Shown here in pieces: positions 39,897-53,859 of a stretch of DNA of 64,000 bases. Origin of the DNA: Hydractinia symbiolongicarpus (Eukaryota; Cnidaria; Hydrozoa; Anthoathecata; Hydractiniidae); NCBI RefSeq assembly GCF_029227915.1, contig NC_079888.1, positions 17,340,001 through 17,404,000 of the forward strand, written 5' to 3'. The notes under the pieces are model-generated. The model had not been told where the DNA came from. It ran no database searches and was given only the letters and a program-made list of their open reading frames with translations. The translations under genes were made by a program, and so were the position numbers. Each line of letters starts with the position of its first letter. The stretch's first letter is position 1.

Positions 39897-42581
39897 AAAT
39901 AAGAAGGAAAAGAACATTTGTTAATATAATAATCATAGTAATTTATGAATTACATTATTTCACGACTTTCCAATTTAAATTATTTTAAAAAACAAGACAA
40001 TTTTGATATCCTGTTTTTCCTGTCTTTTTTAAGAGCGAGTGTCATTTATTGACCGCTTTAGAAACGCCTACAGTTGGGTCCACGTCTTTATTGCAGCCAA
40101 TAATCCATGTTTTACGTTGATTTAAAACTTGTTCCACGTGTAGAAAAAATCACCACACTTTTTAAAAAAAAGTCACCGTAGTAACTAAATATTCATTATT
40201 CAGACCCCACATATGTCTCTGTGACCCTTGGCCTCGATCCCCGCCGTTAGTACAACAATATATTAGCACTAAACTTAGTTTTGTGCTGTTATTTCTTGTG
40301 CAACGCGAAATTAAAACTTTTTCTTCACAAAAACGTTTAGACATCTTCCAAACATTAAAATTATATTTGCGAAGGAATATTTTATTGTATGTTTTATTCA
40401 CTTCGGGTTGAATTATATTATAAAGATTGCGATGGTGTAAAGCCATGTTTTTTTGCAGTGTTTTATCTTCGATTTTTTTAAAAATTCTTAGGCGTAACCT
40501 TACGCACATTGCAAAATCGGCAATATTTGTAATCCTGCCAGTCGTTTTTTGTTTTTGTTTTTGATTCTATCTTAAGCTATACTTCTATGTAGCTAAATAA
40601 GACTGCAGACGATCTACTACGACTTCTCACATTCTGAAATGACTCATATCTGTATAATTATCTGTACTGATCTCGCATATAACCTACGGCTGTTGTAAAA
40701 AAACCTTTCTTTTATAAAATTGTCATCATAACATACTTTCTACTAAAGACTATTGCTTGTAAAAAAATTCTTTCTAACTTGTGTACAAAAACAATTAAAA
40801 ACAGGTCAATGTTTATTTGTACTTTGCAAAAATGTTTCACTTTTACGTTGACATAATAATAAAATAATTACACAAAAGAAGCGTTTCCTATTTGATGACA
40901 AGTAAAAGGAAATGTTGACAGCTTTTTTTAAGTCTTCTTTTTTTTGTTAGCATAATATTATTTAATTTGCAAACAACGAACAAACAAACAAATTTATTTA
41001 CAACATGACATTGCAAGAAAATATAGTAAAAAACTTTGAAAAACTCCTAAATAATTGTATGATGTTTATGCCGTCCCTGCCTGTTCCCATCCCAGCATGT
41101 TTTTATTTTCCATACGTCAGTGGACAGCGACGATCTTTTTTTTTATATCGCGACAATATTAGAATCCTTTATGCGTCAAGACTCCGTCAAGTCTGAACGC
41201 TTTCCAACTAAAACCTTAATAGCTAAGTAAGTTTCACTTGCATGACATGACACGAATTTCACAACTATTTAAAATTTGGAGTGACCATATTGCAACGTTT
41301 TTCTTATGTCTAACGTAATAAAGTTTCTTTCTAAAACTATAACTGTTCACATATAGATGTTTCTCTCTTCATGTTTTCTTCAGGTTTTGCATGCGTCTTA
41401 AAAGTATTAGTCTGGTCTTCTTAGGGGTTTTTTTTTGCCTCTCAATTTTTCTTTGTTTAGTAGGGAAAATAACGGAATATTATATTCTTAGTCTTAAACG
41501 TCTTTAACTTTGATCTAACTACAGATATTTTATTGTGTTTTGACGTTAGCTTAACCCTTAGAGTTCTAGTTGTTTGTAAAACGACTATTTTTTGTGGTCA
41601 AAAATAATTAGCTTTTTGAAACTTAAGCGGCAATAGGGTGCTGAAAAAATTCCTAAACGTTTTATATTATTGTCCGACTTTGACCGGATATTTTCGTGGT
41701 TTGTTGTAGAAAGGTTGAAGTAACTAAAGGCTCCCTGTTTTTTTGGGTTTTTTTTCGAAATCAAACCATTAAAATTTAGTTTTTGCTTTTCTATTTCTTT
41801 TTATCATACTGTTTATAAAAAAAAATTCTGAAACAAGAAAAATAGAAGTATACGGAGAGAGTTAAACAATAAGATTTATCTGCATTCATGCTCCTGGAAA
41901 TGAATAATGCTTCTGAAAAAGAACTCTTAAAAACTTGCGAAAATGGAAAGTTCCTAGAAAATCCTTTTTTATTTAGGGTTGATTTTGGGTTGCAAAGTTG
42001 TCGTTTTAAATTAATTTTTTTGTTAAGCCTGTCTACTCCTTGAAAAGTTTAGAAAACTCTTAGAACAATTCTGCTAAATTAATTGAATTTACTTTTTTTT
42101 AAAATGAGTGACCAGACCATAGCATTCAGCGGGCAGGTATGAAGTAGATAAAAAATAAAGGCTCGTTACGATTTGACTGCGTGTTCCGGTGCAGCGCAAA
42201 AATCTCGCAAGATAAATGTTTTCAAAGTGCACAGACACTAACAAAAGAACTCCTGAGCTTTCTGCACTTTAGCGGTATATGCAAGCTAGACTTTAAAATG
42301 TGTAGCATATTAACCGTCTTTAGCCTGGGTTAATTAACGATTGATATTATGATTATTGATATGTTTGGGACAACATGAGTTATTGCTACAAGGAACCTCA
42401 TAAATGAAAGATGTATATATATTAAGACGTTAGTATATAATTACTATACACAAAACTAGTTAGACCTAATGACAAGTATATACGTACATTCTAATTAAAT
42501 TTAAGTTCATTAAAAACAGAGTCAGGTAAAAGTTGAAGCTTGTAATAACTGATTATTTGCTATTTTATTATACATTTTTAG
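39897..42581. other. Non-coding stretch
   Basis: The short frames near 40162-40509 and 41005-41196 show no motifs or splice support. Nothing else was identified. Confidence 0.4.
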
Positions 42582-42775
42582 CTAGTCGTTAGCCTGTGAA
42601 AAAATCCACGAGGTCGCCCGTCGCGTTCGCTCGTCCTTTAAGTTTACCCGTCGCAACAATGTGGATAAAAATATATCACATTTGATGTTCGTGTGCATTT
42701 TAAAAATTTCGGGTTTCGGTTACGGGTCGCCGCTTTCGCGGACACACAGACAGACGACGGCTATTATTAAAGAGA
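42582..42775 (-). mobile_element. Short Helitron-like non-autonomous element, 194 bp
   Basis: On the minus strand it starts TCTCTTTAATAATAG and ends with a hairpin GTGGATTTTTTCAC followed by CTAG, the form of Helitron ends. The flanking bases (G and C) do not match the usual A/T, so the insertion site has changed or the ends are slightly off. Confidence 0.55.
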
Positions 42776-45544
42776 CTGCTCACTCATCAATTTAGATAAT
42801 AATTCTTAATCATTTTTTTTTACATCTAAGCTCCATATTCTCAAGAAATTGCAAAGAAAATGTATATACATAAAACACTGAGTAAATAATGCATCTGTTT
42901 GGACAGCTAAGAAAAAGTTTCTGTCATCTTAATAAGTTTCTTAGCAAACTTTTATTTGAGATACTCAATTTAAATGTGTTTGATCTTATGGACACAGTTA
43001 TTGTGTGCAAATATATTATTTATATTATCCCCCCTGATTTTATATGGGGGTGTTTTCATCAAGAATTTGCAAATGTCAATAATACACTTGGTATACTTCA
43101 CGTAGCAAACGTGCTCCACAATTCTGCTTCGCTCGCGAAGTTCAATTGCTTTGCAATACGAAAGGGATACTTGTTCTTTAATAACGTCAGCTAATAGTTT
43201 CTAAAAAACATAATTAAAAACAAAATACTATTACGATGTCTGTGTGCAAAAATGTTTAGGAAAATACACTCGTCCCCTCCCCAGTGCTGATTATGTTGAC
43301 ATCAAATCCGACACAGATTTGGGAGGCGGGGCTAGTGCTGTTCCAAAAGAAACTTAAAAACATGAAAATTACGCTGTTCTCCAGAAATTTATGCACACAT
43401 TTGTAGTAACACTACACGTGTTCTTTTAGAAATAAAAACCGTTATAAGAATGCATAGCTGCGGTTAATCCGATTTTTAAGGGCAATCTTTAAAAGGTTAA
43501 AGTACGAAAGTTTTACAATAATTTTATGAAATGTGAGAAATTAATCATATGATATTTCAAACTCATAAACAGATCTCATCTTTCACATGGCAAATGATTT
43601 CATATAACATTAGTAGTCTGGGTATTTCCCTATTACGTTTTTATACAATAATGTTACGGAAAGAAACAAAAGCTAGCCACAAGTTAAAATTTAGAAATAA
43701 CATCATCATTAAATAACAAATGACGGGCTTGTTTAAAACGTGGTCCGTTTCAGGATTGGTTATCAAAGAATTTCATGGCTACGGCCATGACCTATGTCAC
43801 CCTCGGGTAAAGGTGGCAGGGTTTGGTGCTACCTAAAAGCACTGCCCGATTCTGTGCCCGAAAGGGATCGACCACATTTTTAACTTTTTAACACGATTAA
43901 GTAGGTAAGACATAACGTACACCAAGCTGGTGTACGTTATTTTTTAAAAGATTTAATATGTTTTGCTAAGTCGTAGCAGGCGTTTCGTTGCTAGCTAAGC
44001 TGCAATCGTGGTCACAATATGTTGGCACAAGACAACGAATTTCGAAGTTCACCACCACAAGTAATTGCGTAGGCTCATTCTATATTAGGTTCACACATCT
44101 TGAACTTGTCAAAGTTCACTTGTCAATGTTCAGAGTAGACTTGGGACTATTTGGTATTAGGTTATTTGGTAAATACAAAATTCTTAAAGTGTGCTAATTG
44201 TTGCTGACGTCAGGAAGGCTATTAATCACGAATTTCGGGGCCTTCGTGGTCCCCGACGTGAATTATTTCGGTGTGCGGGCGTGCTAAAGAGTGTGACTAG
44301 CAAATTTTCAACCCTCTCTGCCTGGCCTACTTGTGTGCAAAAGTAGCGACTATGCAGCCTGCCGGCTGTAGAGTATTGACTATTTGACTGTTTTGTCCAT
44401 ATTTGGATAACGAGTCAAAACTGCCTTAGTCTCAATATTTTTGTCCACGATTGTAGCTAGTCCTCTAGTAGATAGTACTATTTATAAAAACGTGGCTAAA
44501 GAGAAGTGAAGCCATGAGGGTGATCTTCTTGTTGCTGAAGATGTTGTAATCTACTCCTTAAAAAGTAAATAGAGCTGGCAGAGGAGAGTGTCGAATTTGT
44601 GCTAAAGAATTCTTCATTTGACCATGATTTTTTCAAAAAGTGTAAAGAACAGGTCTTTATAATACAAAATGTCCAAAAAATGTGAATTAAAGTTTTGCAA
44701 GTTAGAACTATTACAGGCAACAATTTCTTTAAAATGTGTCAGGTTCATCCATAACCTGGTTGACTTTTGCAATAATGCGCAACAAATACGAGACTAAAGC
44801 ACACAGCGGGACAGATTTTTTATTGGATTTCTCTTAAATATCTATACAGTCGTTTGTTTCCAACTGCGAACAAAATCAGTTTTCAGCACAAATGAAAAGC
44901 ATGTAGCCATACCGTGTACCGCTACGTTTTGAACAGGCAATTGTTGTTATTTCGTGGCTCGCTTTTTTTAACCAAATTTTTGTTGTTATTTTAGGTCTCA
45001 GCATTTTTATTGAATTTCCAGTACTGGCTGGTTTTTATGAATTTGCCTCCTTTCTTAGATGCAGTAGAAGTACCACCCTGGAAGGACTAATTTTTTTTTA
45101 TTTTACTTTTAAAATTGGGTTAATCGAGTTAAAAAATAAAGAGTTTCATATTATAGTTCAAAATAGTCTACTAATGTTGGGGAGAAAAACCTCCTATACC
45201 AAACAAAATTAGTAAAAAGTAAGGCTATTAGCTAACAGAATATTCGTTCCTAGCCAAAACTCCTAAAATTGGTGCGTTTAAGATCTGTACGTAAGCTAAA
45301 AAAACGTGACAATATATTTATTTTAACATTTTAGAACATACAAAAAACCAATATTACGAAAATAGAAAGTTTATAGAAGACAAAAAGGTGAAACAGACTT
45401 ACACAAACAGTACTGACCACCATTACTTTAAAAACTAAAATGGCCATCATGTTTCGGTCCTCATGTTTCTTCGTTTGCCCAGGCCGCGAAAGTCTTGGAT
45501 TGGTTTTTCAAAGAATCAAGCGTTTTGATTAGTGTATTATGTGC
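42776..45544. other. Non-coding stretch with scattered inverted repeats
   Basis: Contains the palindrome at 43912-43940 and a GC-richer patch near 44205-44290. No exon was recognised. Confidence 0.4.
43912..43940. repeat. 13-bp perfect inverted repeat
   Basis: ATAACGTACACCA, loop AGC, TGGTGTACGTTAT, followed by a T run. Function unknown; the context gives no reason to call it a transcript end. Confidence 0.85.
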
Positions 45545-45695
45545 GAGCGGTCAAAACAAAGTCAGTAAAACTATCAGTAAAATGTCCCATTTGTTTTCTG
45601 TTGCTCCTGAGTGAAAACGGCGATTGAGGTCACGGGGGTAATTATTATAAAATATGGCGTATTAAAATAATGCATTCATTTTTATCACTAAATTT
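45545..45695. repeat. Dispersed repeat (partner at 60505-60650)
   Basis: About 150 bp shared in the same orientation: AAACTATCAGTAAAATGTCC, ATTTGTTTTCTGT, CTCCTGAG, GGGGGTAATTAT, ATGGCGTATTAAAATAATGC. A Helitron-like 5' terminus (read on the minus strand, TCTCTATAATAATAG, ending at 45885 after an A) lies just to the right. Confidence 0.75.
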
Positions 45696-46026
45696 ATTTT
45701 TCTTACTGATGGTAATAAATTAAAGTAATTAAACTAATTACAGAAATAAATTAATTTTAAAATTTATTTCAATTAATAATCAGATTTGCGATTAAATAAA
45801 CCCCTGGTTTCTAAAAATCGGGGAAAGATCAAGGGAATATTGGTAACCCTTTTGAACAGACAAAATACGGCTATTATTATAGAGATAATGGGCGATTATT
45901 TATTATATTATGTAAGGGGAATGTTTGCATAGTGTGCAAAATGTTTGGATAATTCTTTTCTCAGCTCGGGTTGAAATATGATTGCATGAAAAATGTGTAC
46001 TTTTTAATTCAGTTCAAATATATTTA

Positions 46027-46531
46027 CTAGTCGATAAAGCCCGTGGAAGAATCCACTTAGGCAGGATAACAATGAAAAAAGCGTCATTTGAATTTTGATG
46101 ACGTCCACAAAAAAAAGTAATTTTAAACATTTGTTTTCACATTGCCTCCGTTCTGTCGAGTTTAAAGCGCTGATCAAGACAATGTGTATAATCATGTGCT
46201 TTTGACTAACGGGTAATCAGATAACACGGTTACAAACTAATGACGTCAGCAAAGTGCCCCCAACTACAAAAAAAGATTTTCCTTAAAATTTAGTCCAAGG
46301 TTTTCCCTAGTTAACCATGCAGTAAAAAAATGACTGACGTCTTCAACTGGCTTACAATTTTTTTGGTCGTAAAGTTATAGCTACAATGCAATGGCTTGAC
46401 CAATCTTATGAAACGCATTGACATCCAGAAAGAGTAACAAATTAGACATAACTTTTTCAGAAAAATTAAGATATCCGCTTTGCCTGTTACAAACGGAGAC
46501 ACAGGCACAGTCTTCGTATTATTGTAAGAGA
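46027..46531 (-). mobile_element. Helitron-like non-autonomous element, 505 bp, complete ends
   Basis: Read on the minus strand it begins A|TCTCTTACAATAATACG (46531) and ends with the hairpin GTGGATTCTTCCAC, then ATCGACTAG|T (46027). The A and T flanks and the CTAG end meet the Helitron insertion rules. No Rep/helicase gene is inside. Its 5' region CTGT...ACAGGCAAAG is shared with 24634 and 63461. Confidence 0.75.
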
Positions 46532-46784
46532 TTGTTCTTAATGCATAAATTATTTTTAACCAAATTATAAATTTCAATATAATTGTTTATTCTTTAATGT
46601 TTTTGTTATTGTACAGACATATATGCTTTTATCATGCACAAACATAGAAAAGTCTACCTGGTTGCAGGGCTGGAGCTGTGATATAAAACATCCTGAAAAA
46701 AAGTTATACTTAACCGGTACTTGCACATAAATAAGATTAAGTCATTTTTTAAATATATTCCTGTTTAGATTTTATGATTTAGTA

Positions 46785-49700
46785 ATGAGCATTATGGGTA
46801 TTATCATAATTCTTTATTTCTTACCACTCGCAAACTCACTTCAAATTCAACGACAAAAGACGGGAGATAGACTGGCAAATGGCAGTGTATGTGAAAATGG
46901 AACATACGTTATGAAAGAAAATGCGACACAACCTATTGAATGTGTTTATTATTCGCACCAGGCAGGTACATGTTATGTATTGGAATTTTTGTAATCTTTA
47001 AAAAACCTAAGTATTTCTATAAACGTTGTCTTCCCCTGGTGATATTAGTGTTATTTAGAATACAGCATTTCAAAGCGGAGGAAACAAAACTAAAAATTAA
47101 ATGAATGGTAAAAACAAGTAAATTAAGGAAGACATTTAGCTAAAGGTTTGGGGTGTTATTGAATGTTATTAAATAATGAAAAAAATAATTATCGAATGAG
47201 TTTATTTCACGTCGTGTTTCGAAAGCTACGGCCGGCATCAACGGTTAATGATCGAATTCTCATTTGCTATTTATCAGTTGCAGAGTTAATTAGAAGAATA
47301 AAGTTAGCCAATTTAAGTTTTTACAGACCTGGTTGGAAAAAATAGAATAATTATATTTTTCTTTACAAACGTTAAGTTACTGTTACGTTTTAGTTCGAAC
47401 TAATTCTCTGCATTATTAAATATTCCCTTTCTGAAGTGTGGGTGACTATATTTCTGGAATTTGATAGGAAATACTATTGATTTGAATATTCCCGTCTATA
47501 CTATTTATGGTTTTTTTGACGTTTCTTGGTCTATGATCTTTTTATTACCCCAGTCTTTTAGATGGTCATTCTTCCATCGATGATCCGCCATTTCATTTAT
47601 GTCTCTATCAGCGTTACGTACGGACCTTTTATACCCCTGTGCACGTTGTTGAAACATAAACATAAATATAAACATAAAGAGTATTAAAATCCGTAGACGA
47701 GATTTCAGAGCCAGTATTAAATTGATTCTCTAGATATATTTTGCCTTTCGGATGCGACAGTATACTACGTAGGTTGTTTTGAGATAAAAACATTTTATTA
47801 TTTTTTAATTCTTTACCTGATTTATTTTTTAATCTTTTTAATAACTTTTCTCGAGTACCCGTTTGCACACAAGGCTTTACTTATTTGAGATAACTCTTTC
47901 TTTCAGTCATTTTCTTTACTGAATGCATTGACTGCTTTTTCTGCAAGTCTGTCTGAACTTCCTCGCCGTTCTTGTATTTAATTGCAAATTGAATTCTGGT
48001 GTGTAGAATATTATTATGTTCATAAAGAGCGTCTAGATGTTCTCTTTTAACTATTCAGAAGCACATTTCATAAATCTTTTCCAAGCCATGAGGCTGATGT
48101 ATGTATTTATTTTCTATTTGCTTTTAAACAATACAAACTTGTATATGTAAACGAACTTGTAACTCTCTTTGACGATAAAAACATCATCCTGCATGTGTAT
48201 TTCAGCTACAACAGAGGATTCCCGTAAAATAAATACCATGTTTCCGTAAGCACTACTTTTGTAAAAGTCACTAGGTCATCTAAATGGATACGTGTTTCGT
48301 TTTCATGCGCATTATTATTAAGGGTTATTACCTTACGATGTAAAATTTATCGGTATAATTGTTCATAATAAAGTAACAATAATACAACATCTTTTGTCAA
48401 AAATAAATACTACCTGAAGTCAAAAGTAAAGACCGAGCTTGCGAGATCAATACGCTGAGTATTTATTAATGGATAGCATTTTTTGTTTCTTTTGATTCTT
48501 TTGTAAAAATTTCTTGTGACAAAACTGCAAAAACCAGGTTATGATAAAAAGAAAACGTTCGATTTATTTACGATTCATTGTATCAATTTTTCAAATAGCT
48601 GCATGCACAAAGGAAAACGAAATAGTTTTGAACGTTTTTTTAACCAAAATTTATTCTTTTAAAAGAAGTCAAAAGAAGAGTCTATCACAAAAATTCCACG
48701 CTATTTTGCTTGTTGCTCATTGTGCTGATGAATGTTTATATTATATTTATGTGTGCACCATCGAACATAGATTTAAAAATAACAACATTGTTTGATGATA
48801 AAATAGATGTTTTGTTACGGTTGTCGTTGTTAAGAAGGGTTGCAATGGCTGTTTTTCTGGTGGAGTTTTTCGAAATTTTAAATTTACTGCACTTCATGTT
48901 TAAGTCTGGCAGTATTTAGCTAGCTATGTTTTAACGATTCCTCGGCAATGTTATTTGTTTACGTTTATAGCCACCATTATGGTTGTTATGAGGTTAAAGT
49001 TATACCGTGTTGTATAAAGCCTGTAGTTAAAGCTTTTTAGTCAATTAGTGCTGTGGATTTCCCGTAAAAAGCGGTTGAAAATAGGCATCAGCCAATAACA
49101 AATAATACCAACACTCGTCGTCTTTGATTCCTATGTGTTGATAAATTCCGAAAACTCTTTCGAATTCTTACAGTGATTAATTGTTGGGTAAGTGCTAAGA
49201 ATGAAGGCTAAATATTTTGATAGAGTATATAAAGGAGATCCGGTTTACGAAACGATTGGGCGCCTGGGAATTCCCTGTTTTATTTTTTTGGGTAGACCAT
49301 AACATCGAGTATAGTGTCTAATGGTCTAAATATCATCGATGCAGTCATCTTAACTTACACGTATCAATAAAATCCTTGTGTCACGCTTGATAATTTATGA
49401 TTGGCTAGATGTATCATAGAAAAAAAAACGGGTGCTTACTTATAACATGATAATATTTATATATCTTAATGACAGTTGCCGCTCTTGTTATCGATTATTA
49501 TGATCAAATAATTTTTGTTCTCGGCACTGTAAGATAAATACTACTTACAGCGCTGGCAATGGAAAAATAATGGAAAACAAATCTAACACAGACCAATTGC
49601 TGTTAAGAGCACTCATTGAATTTTTCAAAATAAAAAAAAACTATTTATGTTATCCATTACATAATAATAAGAATTAACACTAACCAAAATTTATTTTATA

Positions 49701-51053
49701 TTAGGATGCGAATGGCTTTTTTATTCTTGGCCCTCTAATGATATTCGATTTGTTCCAAAGCATATGTTTAATGTTACAAACTTAAAAGTGACATTAATAC
49801 AGAAGGCGTCCTATCCAAACTGAAAAAAACTGTAGTAATCATTCAGCTGGAAGAGTAGATGTTCAAAATGTAAACACAGCGACATCATCAGTCTGGGATT
49901 CCTACATGGGTGAAGAAGTAAAAGAAACTTTAATTTATCAATTCAGTTATAGAAACCAATTTGTAAGTATGTCATATTCTTGACAACGCTTAATTATGCT
50001 TATGTGGTTTTAAAATTACCATTGTGTGTTATAGGTTAATATAGGTTTCAGAAAACACTGGGATGGAATGTTAATTAAGCTCTTTATAAATTGCTTGGAT
50101 AAGGCAGGGAAGAATATCTTAAACTACTCTCTGACAAGATGTGTGATGATTAAATACGAAGGGAATGTGTCTAGTATGTCCTTAATCTATAGAATCAATA
50201 GTATTACACTATATTATTACATATCCAACAGATAAATTATAAATATATATATAAATATAAATTATACAGTATAAAGTCATGTATCTTTAAGATAAATCAC
50301 TTTTCTCCTTCCTTCATAGATCTTAGTCCACCAACTGCAACATCACCATTACCTAAAACAACATCAACAAGAGAAACAAAAACAACAACAACAGCAGCTG
50401 GCACAAATACAACAAGAAAAACACGTATCGTTATTGTTTACAAATGTAATACTGAAACTGAAAATGTACTTATTGGTGTATTATCTCTTTTGGTTGGATT
50501 TTTACTAATATTAGGTTTTATGATCTTTATTGGAAAGAGAAAGAATTTATTGATGTAAGTACATTGTAAAGTATTTTGTTCATAACAATTAAGATATAAA
50601 AAACAAGTTGACTGATTAAAGATTATATTTTTATGAATTTTTTTTTTGTTATTTAGAATTAAAATTAATTGGAAGAACAAAAATCAACCCCCTGCACAAG
50701 TACATTCAATTTACATTTTCCTATTCTTAAGATTTTTAATCTACAAAAGCTTGCCTAAATAAATAAAGCTGTGTATACTTGAAGAAACATGTATGCACTG
50801 CTAAGCATTTATATTTACAGGAAAATCTCTACGATGTCATTTCTTCACCTACTTCAGTCAATATGGAAATGAGTAAATCTGTTCAGGTTAGTCAACCTCT
50901 CTCCAATAATTATGTACTGCTTTGTGACACAAGCTGTAACAACTAGTGCTGAAAGTTGTATTCTCAATCAATTTTGTTTCTATCTCATTCATCATGATTT
51001 GAAAACTATATTTTCAGGCGAATGAGCATTACACTGAATTATCACTGTCGTAA
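46785..51053 (+). pseudogene. ITAM-like type I receptor, paralog A (disabled)
   Basis: Seven exons match the intact neighbour at 53860-56128: 46785-46965, 49705-49962, 50035-50173, 50320-50554, 50657-50699, 50821-50886, 51018-51053. They encode a signal peptide (MSIMGIIIILYFLPLANS), a six-Cys extracellular region (VCENGTY, IECVY, GCEW, CSNHSAGR, WDGMLIKLFINCL, TRCVMIKYEGN), a Thr-rich stalk, one membrane helix (VLIGVLSLLVGFLLILGFM) and a tail with LYDVI and YTEL. Exon 2 has a TGA (near 49822) and one extra base in the following A run; its length is one more than a multiple of three would allow. Exon 7 stops at 51051, cutting off a second YTAL motif that is still readable 11 residues after the first. 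Expression without the lesions is not possible as read; errors in the sequence are an alternative. Confidence 0.72.
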
Positions 51054-51128
51054 AAAGAGGTTTCCGAGGATAATTACACTGCTCTTGATAAAGCAACAAA
51101 TTTACGATTTTACGAAGTTCAAAATTAA

Positions 51129-53859
51129 TTTTTTGATGAACACGAGTAATATTGGAATGGTTGTTTGTTGCAGATATGAAACGTCAAAAAACATTTGCTA
51201 TAAGCACGAGAAACATATCGCAGATGTTTATATATTATTATTGTAAATTTTTATTGCTAGACGGCATTCACATAAGAGGAATGATTTAGGGGGCATTCAC
51301 GTTTTGCTAAAGTTTACAAGGAGTACTCATTATGTATGCCCGAAAATCCTGCTATTCTGGATGTGGAATTAGCGTATTAAACATAAAGGTGAGTTTACTA
51401 GAAAAGTGTCAGTTAGATAGGATTAATTTAGATTTACATTATTTATAGCGAAAGAAATTGAACCAGATTTTAAAGATCACAGAACTATGGTGTGTAAGAA
51501 GTAAAATGTAACATTTGCCACCTTTCTTGATATTCTAACCTTTTTGTTACCTGTCATCCGTGCCGTCGGTGATAACACACCCCTATTTTTTCCTCTTACC
51601 CTTCGTGTAATGGCAGTAAACTTATTCGCTAATAGAAATTATAAAGTAGGATAATTTATGGGTACAGCTAAACAAAGTCGGAGGTGTTTTGACGAACTAC
51701 TTCTTGCGTTATCGGATTTCAAACTTGGATAATAGAGATTTCATAAGAAAGGTAGATTTTGATGAAACTTTAAATCTTATTACCAATTATGTTGTTTAAT
51801 TGAAACAGACTGTAAACGTCAGAATTTTGAGGATAACCCATTCCTTATATACTAAATGTAACTAATCTCCAAAAATAGCAAAATATAGCCAAATATAGTC
51901 ACGTTAAATTTTCTTTTAGTAGTGGTACATGAAATATCCTTAAGGTCATCCTTAAGGATAAGGTCCTTTAGTATTAAATGTTTTCTTGTTTTCCTGAGAT
52001 CATTTAAACGGCTAAACTCTATAAAATATGATGAATAGAAGGAATAGTGCTCCAATTTTTTTTTTTTTTAAATAAAAATTATAACATTTTACATGTATAA
52101 AAAACCCCAAGTTTATATATTTTGTTTCCGTTTTAAAAAGCAGAAAACTTGATCTCGAACCTTTGTCGATGTTCCAATAGTTTCTCGGTACTATTCGAAA
52201 GTGTTGCCAAAACCTGATCCTTGTAATAAAAATTGTACAGGCCATTCTTACTTTTGACCAGACAGTGAAGGCCGTGATTGGAGTTTATACTATATTACTT
52301 CGGTAGTTCTTAATGTGTGAACTCTGCATTCGCAATTTTCCAAATTGAATTTATACAAATCAACGACAGAACATTTATGTAAACAGCTTATATAGGAAAG
52401 AACTATAAGTAAATGCACTTCGAAAATCTGGTAATTTACACGTTTTTCTTGAAAAAGATATGTTTTCTAAATTCAATCTGGATGTCGGTTCGTCTACATT
52501 TTGGACCCGGTTTCCACTAAGAGGTATTGGCAATATACATGGATGAAATGAAACAAAACCCAGGTTTTTATCCCATCTAGCATCTTAGTACTATAAATGT
52601 ATTCTGCGTTACCAAAAAAGTATTCCGAGAACGAACTTTGGTTCCGGAAAAACAGAAGTTACGCTGAGTAAGTCGGCACGTTGTTTCCGCAAAACTGAGT
52701 TACAAATATTTCCATGTTTTCGTTCCCGACTAAAGCGAAGGAAAGATGGCGTAACAGTTCTGAGGCATAAATTGCTCCAAACATTCCTGTCTCTGGTTAT
52801 TAAAAAAAATAAAAAAATTTTCTTGCACTTTGTGAGAATGCTCTGCAAACTTTTTTCTTACTTTTCAGTATGTGTACCTTATTTGTGGGTGCAACCGAAG
52901 CAGGCTTTGTACAAAGCAAACTTTGTTGCCTTAATAGATGCGACATTATTAACTTTTGTAATATTACCTCTGGGAAAGACACATGTGAGTGAAATAATGT
53001 GAAAAAAAAGAATTTGTGTTTCTGGGATCTAATTCAGTAACACAGTTGATATGGCAACTCCCCAAAAAAAGATTTTAAAAACTTTTTCACGAAGAGTTTC
53101 AAAATTTAAATAGTCACTATGATTTAACCCTATTGGATTAGTATTGTAGGAATAAAAAATGATTTAATGGGGAATTCTACATACACATCCTTTCCAGAGC
53201 AATTAGGGTTAAACAATTGATATATACGTGTGTCTGTATTATCCTAATTAACTTAATAATATAGAGTGTATACAATGAGAACAAATTGCTATACTCCTTC
53301 TTTCAACTTTCCACAATTATACTTTAATTCAGTGTCTGAAAGGTATAAGGTTATAATTAAAGAGTATTCAAAAGGTGATTTTAATCCCACTGATTTTGTT
53401 TTTGTTATGGTTAAGCTTCCATTTAATCGCAATTCAAATAGTAAGATATAAGAAGATAAAGTTGGTAAACTAAGATTAACTTCTCAAGAGACGATTACTG
53501 AAAAACTCATTTCTTAACTTATTTATTTAATATTGTTGACTTGTTTGCTCTGCGTTGTACATTAGAAGATTTATGGAATTAAGTATTAGGTTTACGCTTT
53601 TAGCTGCAAATTTGGTATCTGTGATTTAGCCTCGTCACTTGAGACATGTTTAAAGAATATCTTACGGAATAAAACCAGGCAAATTGGTTATATATATTAT
53701 ATAAGAAAAGAAAAATTTAAAACACATATGAATGTTTACAATCTTTCAATAAAAGAACGCCTTGATTAAGTTCTACTTTAATTGTAATCATAGGTTTCGG
53801 CTCAAAAAGGCATAAAATGAATTGCAAGAAAATTTATTTTCAGGTTTTATGACTTTACA
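51129..53859. other. Intergenic stretch between the two receptor paralogs
   Basis: No third paralog was found. The frames near 52609-53002 and 53266-53451 lack motifs and splice support. Promoter elements for the intact receptor are not obvious. Confidence 0.4.

Noticed and set aside
43780-43880. 5S-rRNA-like or tRNA-like sequence (GGCTACGGCCAT...)
   Set aside because: Similarity to the 5S start covers only about 12 nt; the internal control region and 3' pairing are missing.
53266-53451. Possible extra receptor exon or small gene
   Set aside because: No signal peptide, conserved Cys, splice phase or similarity to either receptor paralog.
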